64,000 nucleotides of DNA, from NCBI GenBank assembly GCA_910588285.1, contig CAJUQB010000014.1, positions 1 through 64,000 on the forward strand, given 5' to 3'. The stretch is from an uncultured Lachnospiraceae bacterium. Lineage in GTDB: Bacteria > Bacillota > Clostridia > Lachnospirales > Lachnospiraceae. Below, in pieces: positions 25,173 through 33,810 of the stretch (positions are counted from its first letter, which is position 1; every line of letters starts with the position of its first letter). The position numbers were made by a program, and so were the translations under genes. Under the pieces are notes generated by a model, which was not told where the DNA came from, searched no databases, and saw nothing but the letters and a program-made list of their open reading frames with translations.

Positions 25173-25604
25173 ATGATTGGAATTTTTATTGCGCTGCTTT
25201 CCGGCGCACTGATGAGCGTACAGGGGGTATTCAATACCCAGGTGACCAAGGGAACCAGCATGTGGGTGTCCAACAGCTGGGTACAGTTTTCCGCCTTTGT
25301 GATCTGCATTGTGGCCTGGTTTTTCAGTGATCGGAAAAGCTTTGGCTCCATTTTGCAGGTGGAACCGAAATATATGCTGTTCGGTGGCGTGATCGGAGCA
25401 TTTATCACATATACTGTCATAAAGAGTATGGATCTACTGGGGCCGGCCCAGGCAGTCATGCTGATTGTGGTGGCTCAGCTTCTGCTGGCTTATCTGATTG
25501 AGGTCTTTGGGCTCTTTGGCGTGGAGAAGGTGAGCTTTGAGTGGCGCCGACTGTTGGGAATGGCTGTCTGCATCGGCGGAATTGTGCTGTTTAAGTGGGA
25601 ATGA
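25173..25604 (+). CDS. DMT-superfamily transporter (YdcZ/DUF606 type)
   Basis: This 143-residue membrane protein has about five hydrophobic helices and the family's early segment MSVQGVFNTQV, followed by VSNSWVQFSAF. Proteins of this half-size DMT group act as dimers and are presumed exporters of small metabolites. It begins 71 bases after argD with AGGAGG, so it may be read with the arginine operon and export an arginine-related compound; that is conjecture. ATG 25173 is preferred to a TTG two codons upstream. Confidence 0.8.
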   Translation: MIGIFIALLSGALMSVQGVFNTQVTKGTSMWVSNSWVQFSAFVICIVAWFFSDRKSFGSILQVEPKYMLFGGVIGAFITYTVIKSMDLLGPAQAVMLIVVAQLLLAYLIEVFGLFGVEKVSFEWRRLLGMAVCIGGIVLFKWE

Positions 25605-25622
25605 AAAATTTCCGAAATACTC

Positions 25623-25651
25623 TTGTAAAATTTGGCAATTTTAGATACAAT
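25623..25651 (+). promoter_or_regulatory. Probable comEA promoter
   Basis: TTGTAA (25623-25628), a 17-base spacer and TACAAT (25646-25651) lie about 60 bases before the comEA start, in the gap after the transporter gene. Confidence 0.55.
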
Positions 25652-25709
25652 AGGTGCAGACACAGGAAAGACGTTTCAGCAGGGGTTCTGTTCCGGAGAG
25701 GAGCAGGAC

Positions 25710-26534
25710 ATGAAAAGAGAAGAAACAAATCATTGGAACAGATTCGGGATAACAGGGAAAGCAGGGATAGGCTGTCTCGTGACAGCCTGCTGTTTTATGC
25801 TGTTTTGCGGCTGTGGAGCCGGGCAGCCTGCATTTATCCTGGAGGAGGAAGCCGGTACAGGCCAGGCAGAGCATACGGAGCTGTCCGAGGAAGCCGGGGA
25901 CGGTGACAGGCAGGAATCCGGAGCCGGCAGTACAGGCACAGGGCCGGTAGGAGCTGGCAGGTCAGGAACAGAGGAATCCGGAGCCGGCAGTACAGGCGCA
26001 GATTCGGTAGGAGCCGGCAGGTCAGGAACAGAGGAATCCGGAGCCGGCAGTACAGGCGCAGGTCCGATAGGAGCCGGCAGGTCAGGAACAGAGGCAACCG
26101 GAGACGGCCTGCAGCAGGAGCTGATTTATGTGCAGGTATCCGGCGCAGTGGTGAAACCGGGGGTCTACCAGGTGCCTGCAGGCAGCCGGGTATTTGTGGC
26201 AGTGGAGCTGGCCGGCGGCCTTACCCCGGAGGCAGATGAGGGCAGTCTGAACCAGGCACAGGCCTTAAGCGACGGGCAGCAGGTCTATGTATACGCGCTG
26301 GGAGAAGAGTATGACAGGCCGGGGGATGTCCAGGCAGCCGACGGGCGGGTGAACCTAAATACCGCCACAGCGGAGGAGCTGATGAGCCTGCCGGGAATCG
26401 GCCAGGCCAAGGCGGACAGTATCATTTCCTATCGGGAGAGCAGCGGCGGCTTTCAGGCGATCGAGGATCTGATGAAGATAGAAGGGATCAAGGAAGGGGT
26501 CTTTTCCAAAATAAAAGACCGCATCAGAATATAA
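25710..26534 (+). CDS. comEA: Competence DNA receptor ComEA with repeat linker
   Basis: This 274-residue protein starts with a positively charged tail and one hydrophobic segment ending in LFCGCG, which could be a membrane anchor or an atypical lipobox. Three 20-residue Gly/Ser/Glu-rich repeats follow (about residues 69-128). Then come a SLBB domain (VSGAVVKPGVYQVPAGS) and a C-terminal helix-hairpin-helix DNA-binding domain (VNLNTATAEELMSLPGIGQ). ComEA binds incoming DNA at the cell surface and hands it to ComEC. The repeats would extend the DNA-binding head through the wall. ATG 25710 follows GGAGAGGAG; upstream in-frame codons lack such a site. comEC lies 3.2 kb downstream. Confidence 0.9.
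   Translation: MKREETNHWNRFGITGKAGIGCLVTACCFMLFCGCGAGQPAFILEEEAGTGQAEHTELSEEAGDGDRQESGAGSTGTGPVGAGRSGTEESGAGSTGADSVGAGRSGTEESGAGSTGAGPIGAGRSGTEATGDGLQQELIYVQVSGAVVKPGVYQVPAGSRVFVAVELAGGLTPEADEGSLNQAQALSDGQQVYVYALGEEYDRPGDVQAADGRVNLNTATAEELMSLPGIGQAKADSIISYRESSGGFQAIEDLMKIEGIKEGVFSKIKDRIRI
25914..26093 (+). repeat. Three 60-bp tandem repeats inside comEA
   Basis: Three consecutive 60-base units starting at 25914, 25974 and 26034 differ at only a few positions. Each encodes ESGAGSTG, six variable residues and then GRSGTE or similar. The unit is a multiple of three, so copy-number change would only alter linker length. Confidence 0.95.
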
Positions 26535-26605
26535 TAACTAGTTGAGGTTTAAGTCCCATGGGGGATACCTCTATGTCCGGGGTTCCGGGCAAAAAGGAGG
26601 AGAAC

Positions 26606-27295
26606 ATGGCAAAAAAGGTTCTTGTGGTTGACGATGAAAAATTAATCGTAAAGGGAATCCGATTCAGTCTGGAGCAGGACGGCATGGAGGTAGACTGTGC
26701 CTATGACGGCGAGGAAGCGCTGCGCCTGGCAAAGGAGAGTTCCTACGATATGATTTTGCTGGACATTATGCTGCCGAAAATGGACGGCTTTGAGGTGTGC
26801 CAGCAGATTCGTGAATTTTCCCAGGTTCCCATTGTGATGCTGACGGCCAAGGGAGATGATATGGATAAGATTCTGGGATTGGAATACGGCGCGGATGATT
26901 ACATAACCAAGCCCTTCAATATCCTGGAGGTAAAGGCGCGGATCAAGGCCATTATGCGGCGTACCGCCCAGAGCCAGCCCAAGGAGCCGGAGAGCACCCT
27001 GCTCAAGGAGGGGGATCTGAAGCTGGATCATGAGAACCGCAGGCTGTATGTTTTGGAGAAGGAGGTCAATCTGACCGCCAAGGAATTTGACCTGCTGGAG
27101 CTGCTGGTGACCAATCCCAGCAAGGTATACAGCAGGGAGAACCTTTTGAAGCTGATCTGGGGCTACGAGTATCCGGGGGATGTGCGGACTGTGGATGTGC
27201 ATGTGCGCCGTCTCCGTGAGAAGATTGAGGCCAATCCCAGTGAACCAAAGTACGTACATACCAAATGGGGTGTGGGGTACTACTATCAGAGCTGA
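26606..27295 (+). CDS. OmpR/PhoB-family response regulator (MtrA/WalR-like)
   Basis: This 229-residue regulator has a receiver domain with VVDDEK, phospho-acceptor Asp53 in LLDIMLP, Thr in MLTAKG and Lys in ITKPFN, plus a winged-helix DNA-binding domain (about 130-228) ending VHTKWGVGYYYQS. ATG 26606 follows AAGGAGG. The kinase gene starts 14 bases after it. The trio regulator, kinase and GerMN lipoprotein matches the order of actinobacterial mtrA-mtrB-lpqB, which controls the cell envelope and division. Firmicutes relatives include WalR and PhoP. Its position between comEA and comEC suggests it could link envelope state to DNA uptake, but targets are unknown. Confidence 0.9.
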   Translation: MAKKVLVVDDEKLIVKGIRFSLEQDGMEVDCAYDGEEALRLAKESSYDMILLDIMLPKMDGFEVCQQIREFSQVPIVMLTAKGDDMDKILGLEYGADDYITKPFNILEVKARIKAIMRRTAQSQPKEPESTLLKEGDLKLDHENRRLYVLEKEVNLTAKEFDLLELLVTNPSKVYSRENLLKLIWGYEYPGDVRTVDVHVRRLREKIEANPSEPKYVHTKWGVGYYYQS

Positions 27296-27309
27296 CAAAG
27301 GTGTGGAAC

Positions 27310-28728
27310 ATGAAGCGATTGAAATTTTTGAAAAGTCTGAAATTTCGTTTATTTCTTTTATTACTTGCATTTGGAATCCTCCCCAATATTGTGCTTCGGG
27401 CGGGGCTGCTGAAGAGCTATGAGAACCGTGCAGTTGCCAACCGGAGCATTGATATCTTAAGTCAGGCCAAGATCCTTGGAACCCAGATTGTAAATAATGA
27501 TTATCTGAACCAGACGGATTCGGAGATTATAGGCGCCCAGCTGGAGCAGCTTTCCAGCATTTATGACGGGCGCGTATTGGTGGTGAATTCCGGCTTCCAG
27601 ATCGTGAAGGATACATATAATTTGGATACCGGCAGGACCATTATTTCCGAGGAGGTGGTGAAGAGCTTCAAGGGAGAGGAGATTTCCAAGCACGATTTTC
27701 GGAACCGCTATATTGAGATGACCATCCCCCTGACAGACAATAAGACCAAGGCGATTTTGGGGGTCATGCTGGTCTCTGTGTCCACGGACAGCATTGTTGA
27801 CAACAGTGAATATTTGGCCGGGAATGCCCTGGTGATTGAGATTGCCAACGGTATTTTGGTGGCCGCTCTGGCAGTGCTGTGCTCCATCCTTCTGGTGGGG
27901 CCCTTTGGGCGCATGACAAAATCCATTGACGAGATCCAGTCCAGTGAGCGGGAGGAGGCTCTTTCTATCTCTGATTATGCGGAGACAGAGTCAATCTCCC
28001 ATGCCTTTAACCAGATGATCAAGCGGATGCGGGTCATTGACCAGTCCCGGCAGGAATTTGTGTCCAATGTATCCCATGAGCTGAAAACGCCGCTGACATC
28101 CATGAAGGTGCTGGCAGATTCCCTGCTGGGACAGGAGGAGGTTCCGGCAGAGCTCTATAAGGAATTTATGACAGATATTGCAGAGGAAATTGAGCGGGAG
28201 AATAAGATCATCAATGACCTGCTTTCTCTGGTGAAGATGGATAAATCCTCCGGCGACCTGAATGTGGAGCCCGTGAATATCAATGAGCTGCTGGAGCTGA
28301 TTCTTAGGCGTTTAAAGCCCATTGCAGAAAAGAAGGATGTGGAGCTGGTGCTGGAGAGCTTCCGGCCGGTGACGGCTGAGATTGACGAGGTGAAGCTGAC
28401 CCTGGCCCTGACCAACCTGGTGGAGAATGCAATTAAGTATAACAAGGAAAGCGGCTGGGTGCATGTATCCCTCAATGCGGATCACAAATATTTCTTTGTG
28501 CGGGTGGAGGATTCCGGGATCGGAATTCCGGAGGATTCCCTGGAACATATTTATGAGCGTTTTTACCGGGTGGATAAGTCCCATTCCAGAGAGATCGGAG
28601 GAACCGGACTGGGACTGGCCATCACCAGGAGCGCGATTCTGATGCATCGGGGCGCCATTAAGGTGCACAGCCGTGAAGGCGACGGGACGATTTTCACAGT
28701 CCGTATTCCGCTGAATTATATGGCATAG
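27310..28728 (+). CDS. Sensor histidine kinase (MtrB/WalK-like)
   Basis: This 472-residue membrane kinase has a first membrane helix at about 10-30, an extracytoplasmic sensor domain at about 35-170 and a second helix at about 171-197. A HAMP linker, the dimerisation helix with His256 in SNVSHELKTPLTS and the ATPase domain with NLVENAIKYN, DSGIGIP and GGTGLGLAI follow. It lacks the PAS domain of WalK. ATG 27310 is chosen because it begins the signal-anchor helix; the site GGTG is weak. It overlaps nothing, and the GerMN lipoprotein follows after 17 bases, suggesting the lipoprotein modulates sensing as LpqB does for MtrB. Confidence 0.9.
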   Translation: MKRLKFLKSLKFRLFLLLLAFGILPNIVLRAGLLKSYENRAVANRSIDILSQAKILGTQIVNNDYLNQTDSEIIGAQLEQLSSIYDGRVLVVNSGFQIVKDTYNLDTGRTIISEEVVKSFKGEEISKHDFRNRYIEMTIPLTDNKTKAILGVMLVSVSTDSIVDNSEYLAGNALVIEIANGILVAALAVLCSILLVGPFGRMTKSIDEIQSSEREEALSISDYAETESISHAFNQMIKRMRVIDQSRQEFVSNVSHELKTPLTSMKVLADSLLGQEEVPAELYKEFMTDIAEEIERENKIINDLLSLVKMDKSSGDLNVEPVNINELLELILRRLKPIAEKKDVELVLESFRPVTAEIDEVKLTLALTNLVENAIKYNKESGWVHVSLNADHKYFFVRVEDSGIGIPEDSLEHIYERFYRVDKSHSREIGGTGLGLAITRSAILMHRGAIKVHSREGDGTIFTVRIPLNYMA

Positions 28729-28745
28729 GAGGAGAACATGAAAAC

Positions 28746-29696
28746 ATGAAAACAGGAATCAAAACAATACTGGTTGGAATCCTTTTGCTGCTCCTGCTTG
28801 CCTCTGCGGGCTGCGCAAGGCGCAGGGATCCCAAGGACGGCTATGTGCTCTTTTATGTCAATAAAGAAGGGACAAAAACAGTCTATGTTCCCTATGAGCC
28901 CGAGAAGGAAGTGGATTCCATGAGCACCCGGGAAATGATCGAGGACATGCTGGCAAAGCTCGGGGAGAATCCGGAGAGCTTGGAATATAAACGTCCCCTG
29001 GCCGGGGATATTCAGCTGATGTCCTATAAGCTGGAGGGAGGACAGCTTCAGCTGACCTTCAGCAGCGATTACAGCCAGATGGATAATGTGACGGAGGTCT
29101 TATGCCGGGCATCCTATGTGCGGACGCTGATGCAGGTGAAGGGGGTGGAGAATATTTCCTTTTATGTAGGGGACACGCCTCTTTTGGACGCAAAGGGCAA
29201 TCCGGTTGGGATTATGACGGCAGAGAGCTTTATTGAGAACCCGGGAGAGCAGATCAATTCCATACAGACGGCAAAGATCACCCTGTATTTTGCCAACGCA
29301 AAGGGGGACGGCCTGGTGTCGGAGGTTCAGGAATGCCATTATAACAGCAACATTTCCATGGAGAAGCTGGTAATGGAGCGGCTGCTGATAGGCCCCCTGG
29401 GCAATGAGGGAAGGGCTACCATACCCACAGGGACAAAGCTGGTGAGCGTGTCCGTGCTGGACGGCGTCTGCTTTGTGAACCTGGACAATGGGTTTTTAAA
29501 TCAAAATTATGACATTGAAGAAGGTGTAGTGATTTATTCCATTGTAAATTCCCTGGCAGAGCTTCCCAATGTGAATAAGGTGCAGCTTTCTGTCAACGGA
29601 GACACCAGCATTACCTACCGGGAGAGCTTTTCCCTTGGGACCGTGTATGAGCGGAATCTGGATTATGTGAATGCATCCGAAAGCAGCGGGCAGTAA
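28746..29696 (+). CDS. GerMN-domain lipoprotein (LpqB/GerM-like)
   Basis: This 316-residue exported lipoprotein has the lipobox ASAGC (lipidated Cys about 23) and then two GerMN-type domains (about 40-165 and 170-305). The second contains KLVMERLLIGP, IPTGTKLVSVSVLDGVCFVNL and VIYSIVNSLAELPNVNKVQ, hallmarks of GerM and of LpqB. GerM works in spore formation and germination in Bacillus; LpqB partners the MtrAB two-component system in Actinobacteria. The gene order here favours the LpqB comparison. Translation start is odd: the well-spaced ATG at 28738 reads only three codons before a TGA that overlaps this ATG. Confidence 0.85.
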   Translation: MKTGIKTILVGILLLLLLASAGCARRRDPKDGYVLFYVNKEGTKTVYVPYEPEKEVDSMSTREMIEDMLAKLGENPESLEYKRPLAGDIQLMSYKLEGGQLQLTFSSDYSQMDNVTEVLCRASYVRTLMQVKGVENISFYVGDTPLLDAKGNPVGIMTAESFIENPGEQINSIQTAKITLYFANAKGDGLVSEVQECHYNSNISMEKLVMERLLIGPLGNEGRATIPTGTKLVSVSVLDGVCFVNLDNGFLNQNYDIEEGVVIYSIVNSLAELPNVNKVQLSVNGDTSITYRESFSLGTVYERNLDYVNASESSGQ

Positions 29697-29735
29697 ATAA
29701 AGAGAGACGAACAATCAGGCTGGGAAGGAGTGTGC

Positions 29736-32264
29736 ATGAGAGCACGAATACTGGCCCAGGTAGTGCTTGCCTTTTTGCTGGGGATTGTGGGAGCCAGATA
29801 CCAGATGCCAGGCCTGTTTGTGGCATTGGCCGCAGGCTTGGCTGTCTGGTGGAACGGATCCCGGAGGCTACGGAGAGCGGCCCTTGGCGCTGCAGTCTGC
29901 ATGGCGGCGGCTTTGCTGGGCAGCTGGCGGTGGCAGGCCCAGCAGGAGCTGTTTCGGTCCGTGGAGGAGCGGCTTGTGGATGGGGAGACCGTGACCCTGA
30001 TGGGGACGCTCTCCCGAAAGGAAGAAAACAGCCGGCAAACAATCTATTATATAAAGGATTCTTATTTTACTTCATCTGCCCCTTTGTCGGGGGAACAATC
30101 AGACGGACAATCAGACAGAAAATCAGAACAAAAGAAAGACAGAAACAGTACAAAAGAAACAAAGCCCTGGTATGGAGGAGATGGCATTCTCTACCTGGAG
30201 GAGGTTCAGGGAGATGCGTTTGCCATCGGCGATACGCTGCAGATCCGGGGAAGCTACCGGGAATTTCAGGGTGCCCGCAATGACGGGAATTTTGACCGGA
30301 GGGCCTTTTCCCATGGGAAAAATCTTGCCTTTCAGGTACAGGCAGAAGAGCTGGAGCAGCTTGTACTTTCCCCGGAGGCAGGCTGGTGGGAGCTGCTTTG
30401 GAACCGTATGCAGCTTCTCACAGGCAGGTGGAAGGAAGGCTTGTATCAGCTTCGAAAACGGATTCAGCCCATCTATGAACAGCTGCTGCCCTCCTCACAG
30501 GCCGGGATTTTGTCAGTCATGACCCTGGGAGAGAAGGGGCTTCTGGAAGAGGAGGATAAAAGGCTGTACCGCCAGGCCGGGATTTCCCATATGCTTGCCA
30601 TCTCAGGCCTGCATATTTCCCTCCTAGGCATGGGAATCTTCCGGCTGCTGCGCAGGGGAGGGCTCTCCTACGGAACAAGCGGCGCCATTGCCGGAGGCTT
30701 GATTCTCTGCTTCGGGCAGCTGGCCGGGATGGAGGTTTCCACCAGCCGGGCCGTACTGATGTTTTTGGTGATGCTTCTGGGAAATTTCCTTGGCATGGCC
30801 TATGATTCCGTGACAGCCCTGGCTCTGTCCGGGCTGCTGCAGCTGTGGGACAATCCCGCAGGCCTGTGGTATGCAGGGTTCCAGTTCTCCTATGCCGCTG
30901 TGCTGGCCGTGGTGGTGGTATCCAAAATCGGCCAGAGCCTGCTTCCAAAGCAGGAGGCGGGAACAGAGGAGCGGAGACGGAGGGGCCTTTGGGGGAAGCT
31001 TGCTGCCCGATTGGCAGGGATTGGTGAGACCATGCTGTTAAGCAGCTGCATCCAGCTGGTGACACTGCCTCTGACCTTGTGGCATTATTATGAATTTCCG
31101 CTGTACACCATCTGCATCAACAGCCTGCTCCTTCCATTTATGGGGATGCTTCTGTTTCTGGGCATTACGGGAGGAGTTCTGGGATTGCTGTGGCCGGGGG
31201 CCGCATGGACTGTCCTGCAGCCCGCCGGCTGGCTGCTTTGGTGGAATGAGGCTGTGTGCCGCCTGTTCCAGAGGCTGCCCAATGCCCAGGTGATTGCCGG
31301 ACGCCCTGATTTTGGAGCAATATGCTGCTATTACGGCCTGCTGGGCCTCTGTTTGTACCTGCTGTGGCGGAGAAAGGGACTTGCCTGCACCGGAAGGTCA
31401 TGGATGGGAAGCCGGGGAGCGGGCCTTATCCTGGGCCTGCTTCCGGCGGCAGCCCTGGTGTGGATGGCAATGGCCCCAAAGCCGGGAGAGTTTCAGATTG
31501 CATTTCTCGATGTGGGCCAGGGAGACGGCATCTATCTGGAAAATAATGAGGGTGCAGGCTTTTTTGTGGATGGGGGCAGCAGCAATGTGACAGGGGTGGG
31601 GGAATACAGGATCCTTCCTTTTTTGAAATACCATGGAATCCGTGAGATTACAGGCTGGTTTGTCTCCCACGGGGATCAGGATCACATTTCCGGGCTTCTG
31701 GAGGTGTGGGACAGCGGCTACCCCATCCGTCAGCTGTTTCTGGCCCAGGGAATGGTGCGGGATGAGGCTTGGCAGGAGCTGGTGGAGGCGGCAGAAGCTC
31801 ATGGCACTGCGGTGGCTTATTTATCCCCGGGGCAGAGGGTGATTGCAGGAGAGCTGTCCTTTCGCTGCCTGGGGCCGGAGCCAATGGAACATACGGACCG
31901 CAATGAAGCCTCTCTGGTACTGCTGGCGGATTGTGCGGGAGTGAAGGCCCTGCTGACCGGAGATATCTCCCAGGCAGAGGAACGCAGGCTGTGTGAAGCT
32001 GGCGAAAGCCTGCGGGCGGATGTGTATAAAGCGGCCCACCATGGCTCGAAGCATTCCAATTCACGGGAGCTTCTGGAGGCTGTCAAGCCCGGAATCTCCA
32101 TTGTATCCTGCAGTGAGAGGAACCGCTATGGCCATCCGGGCAGGGAGGCAGTGGCCCACATGGAGGAGGCGGGAAGCCGGGTGTATTATACCAGGGACAG
32201 CGGGCAGCTTCTGGTGAAGGGGAGCAAAGGAAGTCTGACTGTGCAGGGCTTTGCAAAGAGATAG
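29736..32264 (+). CDS. comEC: Competence DNA channel ComEC/Rec2
   Basis: This 842-residue polytopic protein imports single-stranded DNA. An N-terminal hydrophobic part and OB-like DUF4131 region (about 1-230) come first, followed by the Competence membrane domain with LAISGLHISLLG at about 285, then a C-terminal metallo-beta-lactamase-like nuclease domain (about 585-835) with LDVGQGDGI and the metal motif HGDQDHISGL. ATG 29736 follows AAGGAG; a GTG two codons earlier is too close to it. ComFA, ComGA and the pilus genes are not in the window, so competence cannot be judged. holA follows, as in B. subtilis. Confidence 0.94.
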   Translation: MRARILAQVVLAFLLGIVGARYQMPGLFVALAAGLAVWWNGSRRLRRAALGAAVCMAAALLGSWRWQAQQELFRSVEERLVDGETVTLMGTLSRKEENSRQTIYYIKDSYFTSSAPLSGEQSDGQSDRKSEQKKDRNSTKETKPWYGGDGILYLEEVQGDAFAIGDTLQIRGSYREFQGARNDGNFDRRAFSHGKNLAFQVQAEELEQLVLSPEAGWWELLWNRMQLLTGRWKEGLYQLRKRIQPIYEQLLPSSQAGILSVMTLGEKGLLEEEDKRLYRQAGISHMLAISGLHISLLGMGIFRLLRRGGLSYGTSGAIAGGLILCFGQLAGMEVSTSRAVLMFLVMLLGNFLGMAYDSVTALALSGLLQLWDNPAGLWYAGFQFSYAAVLAVVVVSKIGQSLLPKQEAGTEERRRRGLWGKLAARLAGIGETMLLSSCIQLVTLPLTLWHYYEFPLYTICINSLLLPFMGMLLFLGITGGVLGLLWPGAAWTVLQPAGWLLWWNEAVCRLFQRLPNAQVIAGRPDFGAICCYYGLLGLCLYLLWRRKGLACTGRSWMGSRGAGLILGLLPAAALVWMAMAPKPGEFQIAFLDVGQGDGIYLENNEGAGFFVDGGSSNVTGVGEYRILPFLKYHGIREITGWFVSHGDQDHISGLLEVWDSGYPIRQLFLAQGMVRDEAWQELVEAAEAHGTAVAYLSPGQRVIAGELSFRCLGPEPMEHTDRNEASLVLLADCAGVKALLTGDISQAEERRLCEAGESLRADVYKAAHHGSKHSNSRELLEAVKPGISIVSCSERNRYGHPGREAVAHMEEAGSRVYYTRDSGQLLVKGSKGSLTVQGFAKR

Positions 32265-32381
32265 GGGGATTGTTGTATTTGATGTTCTGGTTGCGAAATG
32301 GGAGGAGGTCATTTATAATTGAGAAGGGATGAGTGAAGAGCCAAAAGCATCTTGAATTTCAGCCTGGGAGGGACATACATT

Positions 32382-33359
32382 ATGAAAACCATAGACGCAG
32401 ACATCAAGTCCGGCAGCTTTGCGCCGGCATACCTCCTGTATGGGGAGGAAGCGTATTTGAAAAGGCAGTACCGGGATAAATTAAAAAAGGCGCTGTCCCA
32501 GGAGGGAGATACCATGAATACCTCTGTATTTGAGGGGAAGGGGATTGCTGCCGGGGAGGTGATCGACCTGGCGGAGACCATGCCCTTTTTCGCGGACCGC
32601 AGGCTGATTCTGATTGAGAACAGCGGTTTATTCAAAAGCGGGGCAGAGGAATTGGCGGAATACATGAAGGAGATTGCGCAGAGCACCTGCTTTGTCTTTG
32701 TGGAGAATGAGGTGGACAAGCGCAGCAGGATGTTCAAGAGTGTCAAAGCAGCAGGCCGAGTGGTGGAATTCAAGAAGCAGAGTGACAGCATTCTGGTGCA
32801 GTGGATCTTAGGGCGGCTGAAGCGGGAACATAAAAACATTACCCAGCCAGTGATGCAGCAGTTCCTTACCGCAGTGGGAACCGACATGGAGAACATTGAC
32901 AAGGAGCTGGAAAAGCTGCTGTGCTACTGCATGGACCGCGATGTAATCACCGCGGAGGATGTGAGGGCCATATGCGTACAGCAGATCCAGAACAAGATCT
33001 TTGACATGGTAAATGCCATTGGGGAGAAGGACCAGAAGAAGGCCCTGGAGCTCTATTATGATTTGCTGGCCTTGAAGGAGCCGCCGATGCGGATTCTATT
33101 CCTGATCGCCCGGCAGTTTCAGATCCTGCTGCAGCTAAAGGAGCTTTCCGGCAAGGGCTTTGACAATAAATTCATGGCCGCGAAGGCAGGGGTGCCGGAA
33201 TTTGCCCTGCGCCGTAATCTGGCCCAGGCCCGAGGCTTTTCGGGGGAGCGCCTCTACCAGGCGGTGGCAGACTGCGTGGAGGCAGAGGAGGCGGTAAAAA
33301 CCGGGAATTGCAATGACCGGATGGCAGTAGAGCTGCTGATTGTGCAGTATAGTAAGTGA
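32382..33359 (+). CDS. holA: DNA polymerase III delta subunit
   Basis: This 325-residue clamp-loader subunit opens the beta clamp during loading onto DNA. The start MKTIDADIKSG followed by AYLLYGEEAYLK is the typical N-terminus of Firmicutes HolA (YqeN). It lacks a functional Walker A, as expected. The C-terminal collar domain has FLIARQFQILLQLK. ATG 32382 follows GGGAGG; ten extra upstream codons in frame were rejected. It sits between comEC and rpsT exactly as in B. subtilis. Confidence 0.93.
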   Translation: MKTIDADIKSGSFAPAYLLYGEEAYLKRQYRDKLKKALSQEGDTMNTSVFEGKGIAAGEVIDLAETMPFFADRRLILIENSGLFKSGAEELAEYMKEIAQSTCFVFVENEVDKRSRMFKSVKAAGRVVEFKKQSDSILVQWILGRLKREHKNITQPVMQQFLTAVGTDMENIDKELEKLLCYCMDRDVITAEDVRAICVQQIQNKIFDMVNAIGEKDQKKALELYYDLLALKEPPMRILFLIARQFQILLQLKELSGKGFDNKFMAAKAGVPEFALRRNLAQARGFSGERLYQAVADCVEAEEAVKTGNCNDRMAVELLIVQYSK

Positions 33360-33371
33360 GCGGGAATAAAA

Positions 33372-33394
33372 AAGAATGCGCTCTGCGCATTCTT
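33372..33394. repeat. Hairpin with TCT loop
   Basis: AAGAATGCGC, loop TCT, GCGCATTCTT: a perfect 10-bp stem just after holA. It shares the GC-TCT-GC centre with the hairpin at 15445-15475. A further small dyad, CACCTC-CGC-GAGGTG, lies nearby at about 33427-33441. Confidence 0.75.
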
Positions 33395-33460
33395 CGCGCC
33401 CGAGCGGTGCCGTTCACGGTTAATTTCACCTCCGCGAGGTGCGCATCCTGCCCGGAGGGC

Positions 33461-33506
33461 TTTTTGTGATATAGGAAATCCGGAGGAATTTCCTATATCA
33501 CAAAAA
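33461..33506. repeat. Perfect 19-bp inverted repeat between holA and rpsT
   Basis: TTTTTGTGATATAGGAAAT (33461-33479) and its exact complement (33488-33506) flank an eight-base loop. U residues lie on the 5' side and A residues on the 3' side on both strands, so it is not a standard terminator. Its right end overlaps the left arm of the rpsT/holA terminator. Confidence 0.85.
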
Positions 33507-33546
33507 AGACCTTTCAGCATGACGGTACTGAAAGGTCTTTTATTAT
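33502..33546. terminator. Bidirectional terminator for holA and rpsT
   Basis: AAAAGACCTTTCAG / CTGAAAGGTCTTTT forms a 14-bp stem with a ten-base loop and T-runs in both directions. It ends one base before the rpsT stop codon. Confidence 0.9.
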
Positions 33547-33810
33547 TTATGCGATTCCGTTTACAGCCTTGCTCAGACGGGAAATCTTCCTGGATGCTGT
33601 ATTCTTATGATACACGCCCTTGGTGGTCGCCTTGTCAATCTCAGAAGTAGCAGCAAGCAGTGCAGCCTTAGCTGCTTCCTGATCCTTCGCGGCAATGGCA
33701 GCGTCTACCTTCTTAATCGCTGTCTTAACTCTGGACTTGATTGCCTTGTTGCGGGCAGTCTTGGTCTCAGTCACTAAAATTCTCTTCTTTGCTGATTTAA
33801 TGTTAGCCAA
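33547..33810 (-). CDS. rpsT: Ribosomal protein S20 (TTG start)
   Basis: This 87-residue 30S subunit protein binds 16S rRNA. It reads (M)ANIKSAKKRILVTET, with the basic helices NKAIKSRVKTAIKK and a C-terminal HKNTASRKISRLSKAV. The standard N-terminus corresponds to a TTG codon at 33810 with GGAGGT seven bases upstream. The longer frame from 33831 adds seven residues not found in the family. E. coli rpsT also starts with a UUG, linked there to translational autoregulation. The gene is on the opposite strand to its neighbours holA and gpr. Confidence 0.93.
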   Translation of the reverse strand: MANIKSAKKRILVTETKTARNKAIKSRVKTAIKKVDAAIAAKDQEAAKAALLAATSEIDKATTKGVYHKNTASRKISRLSKAVNGIA

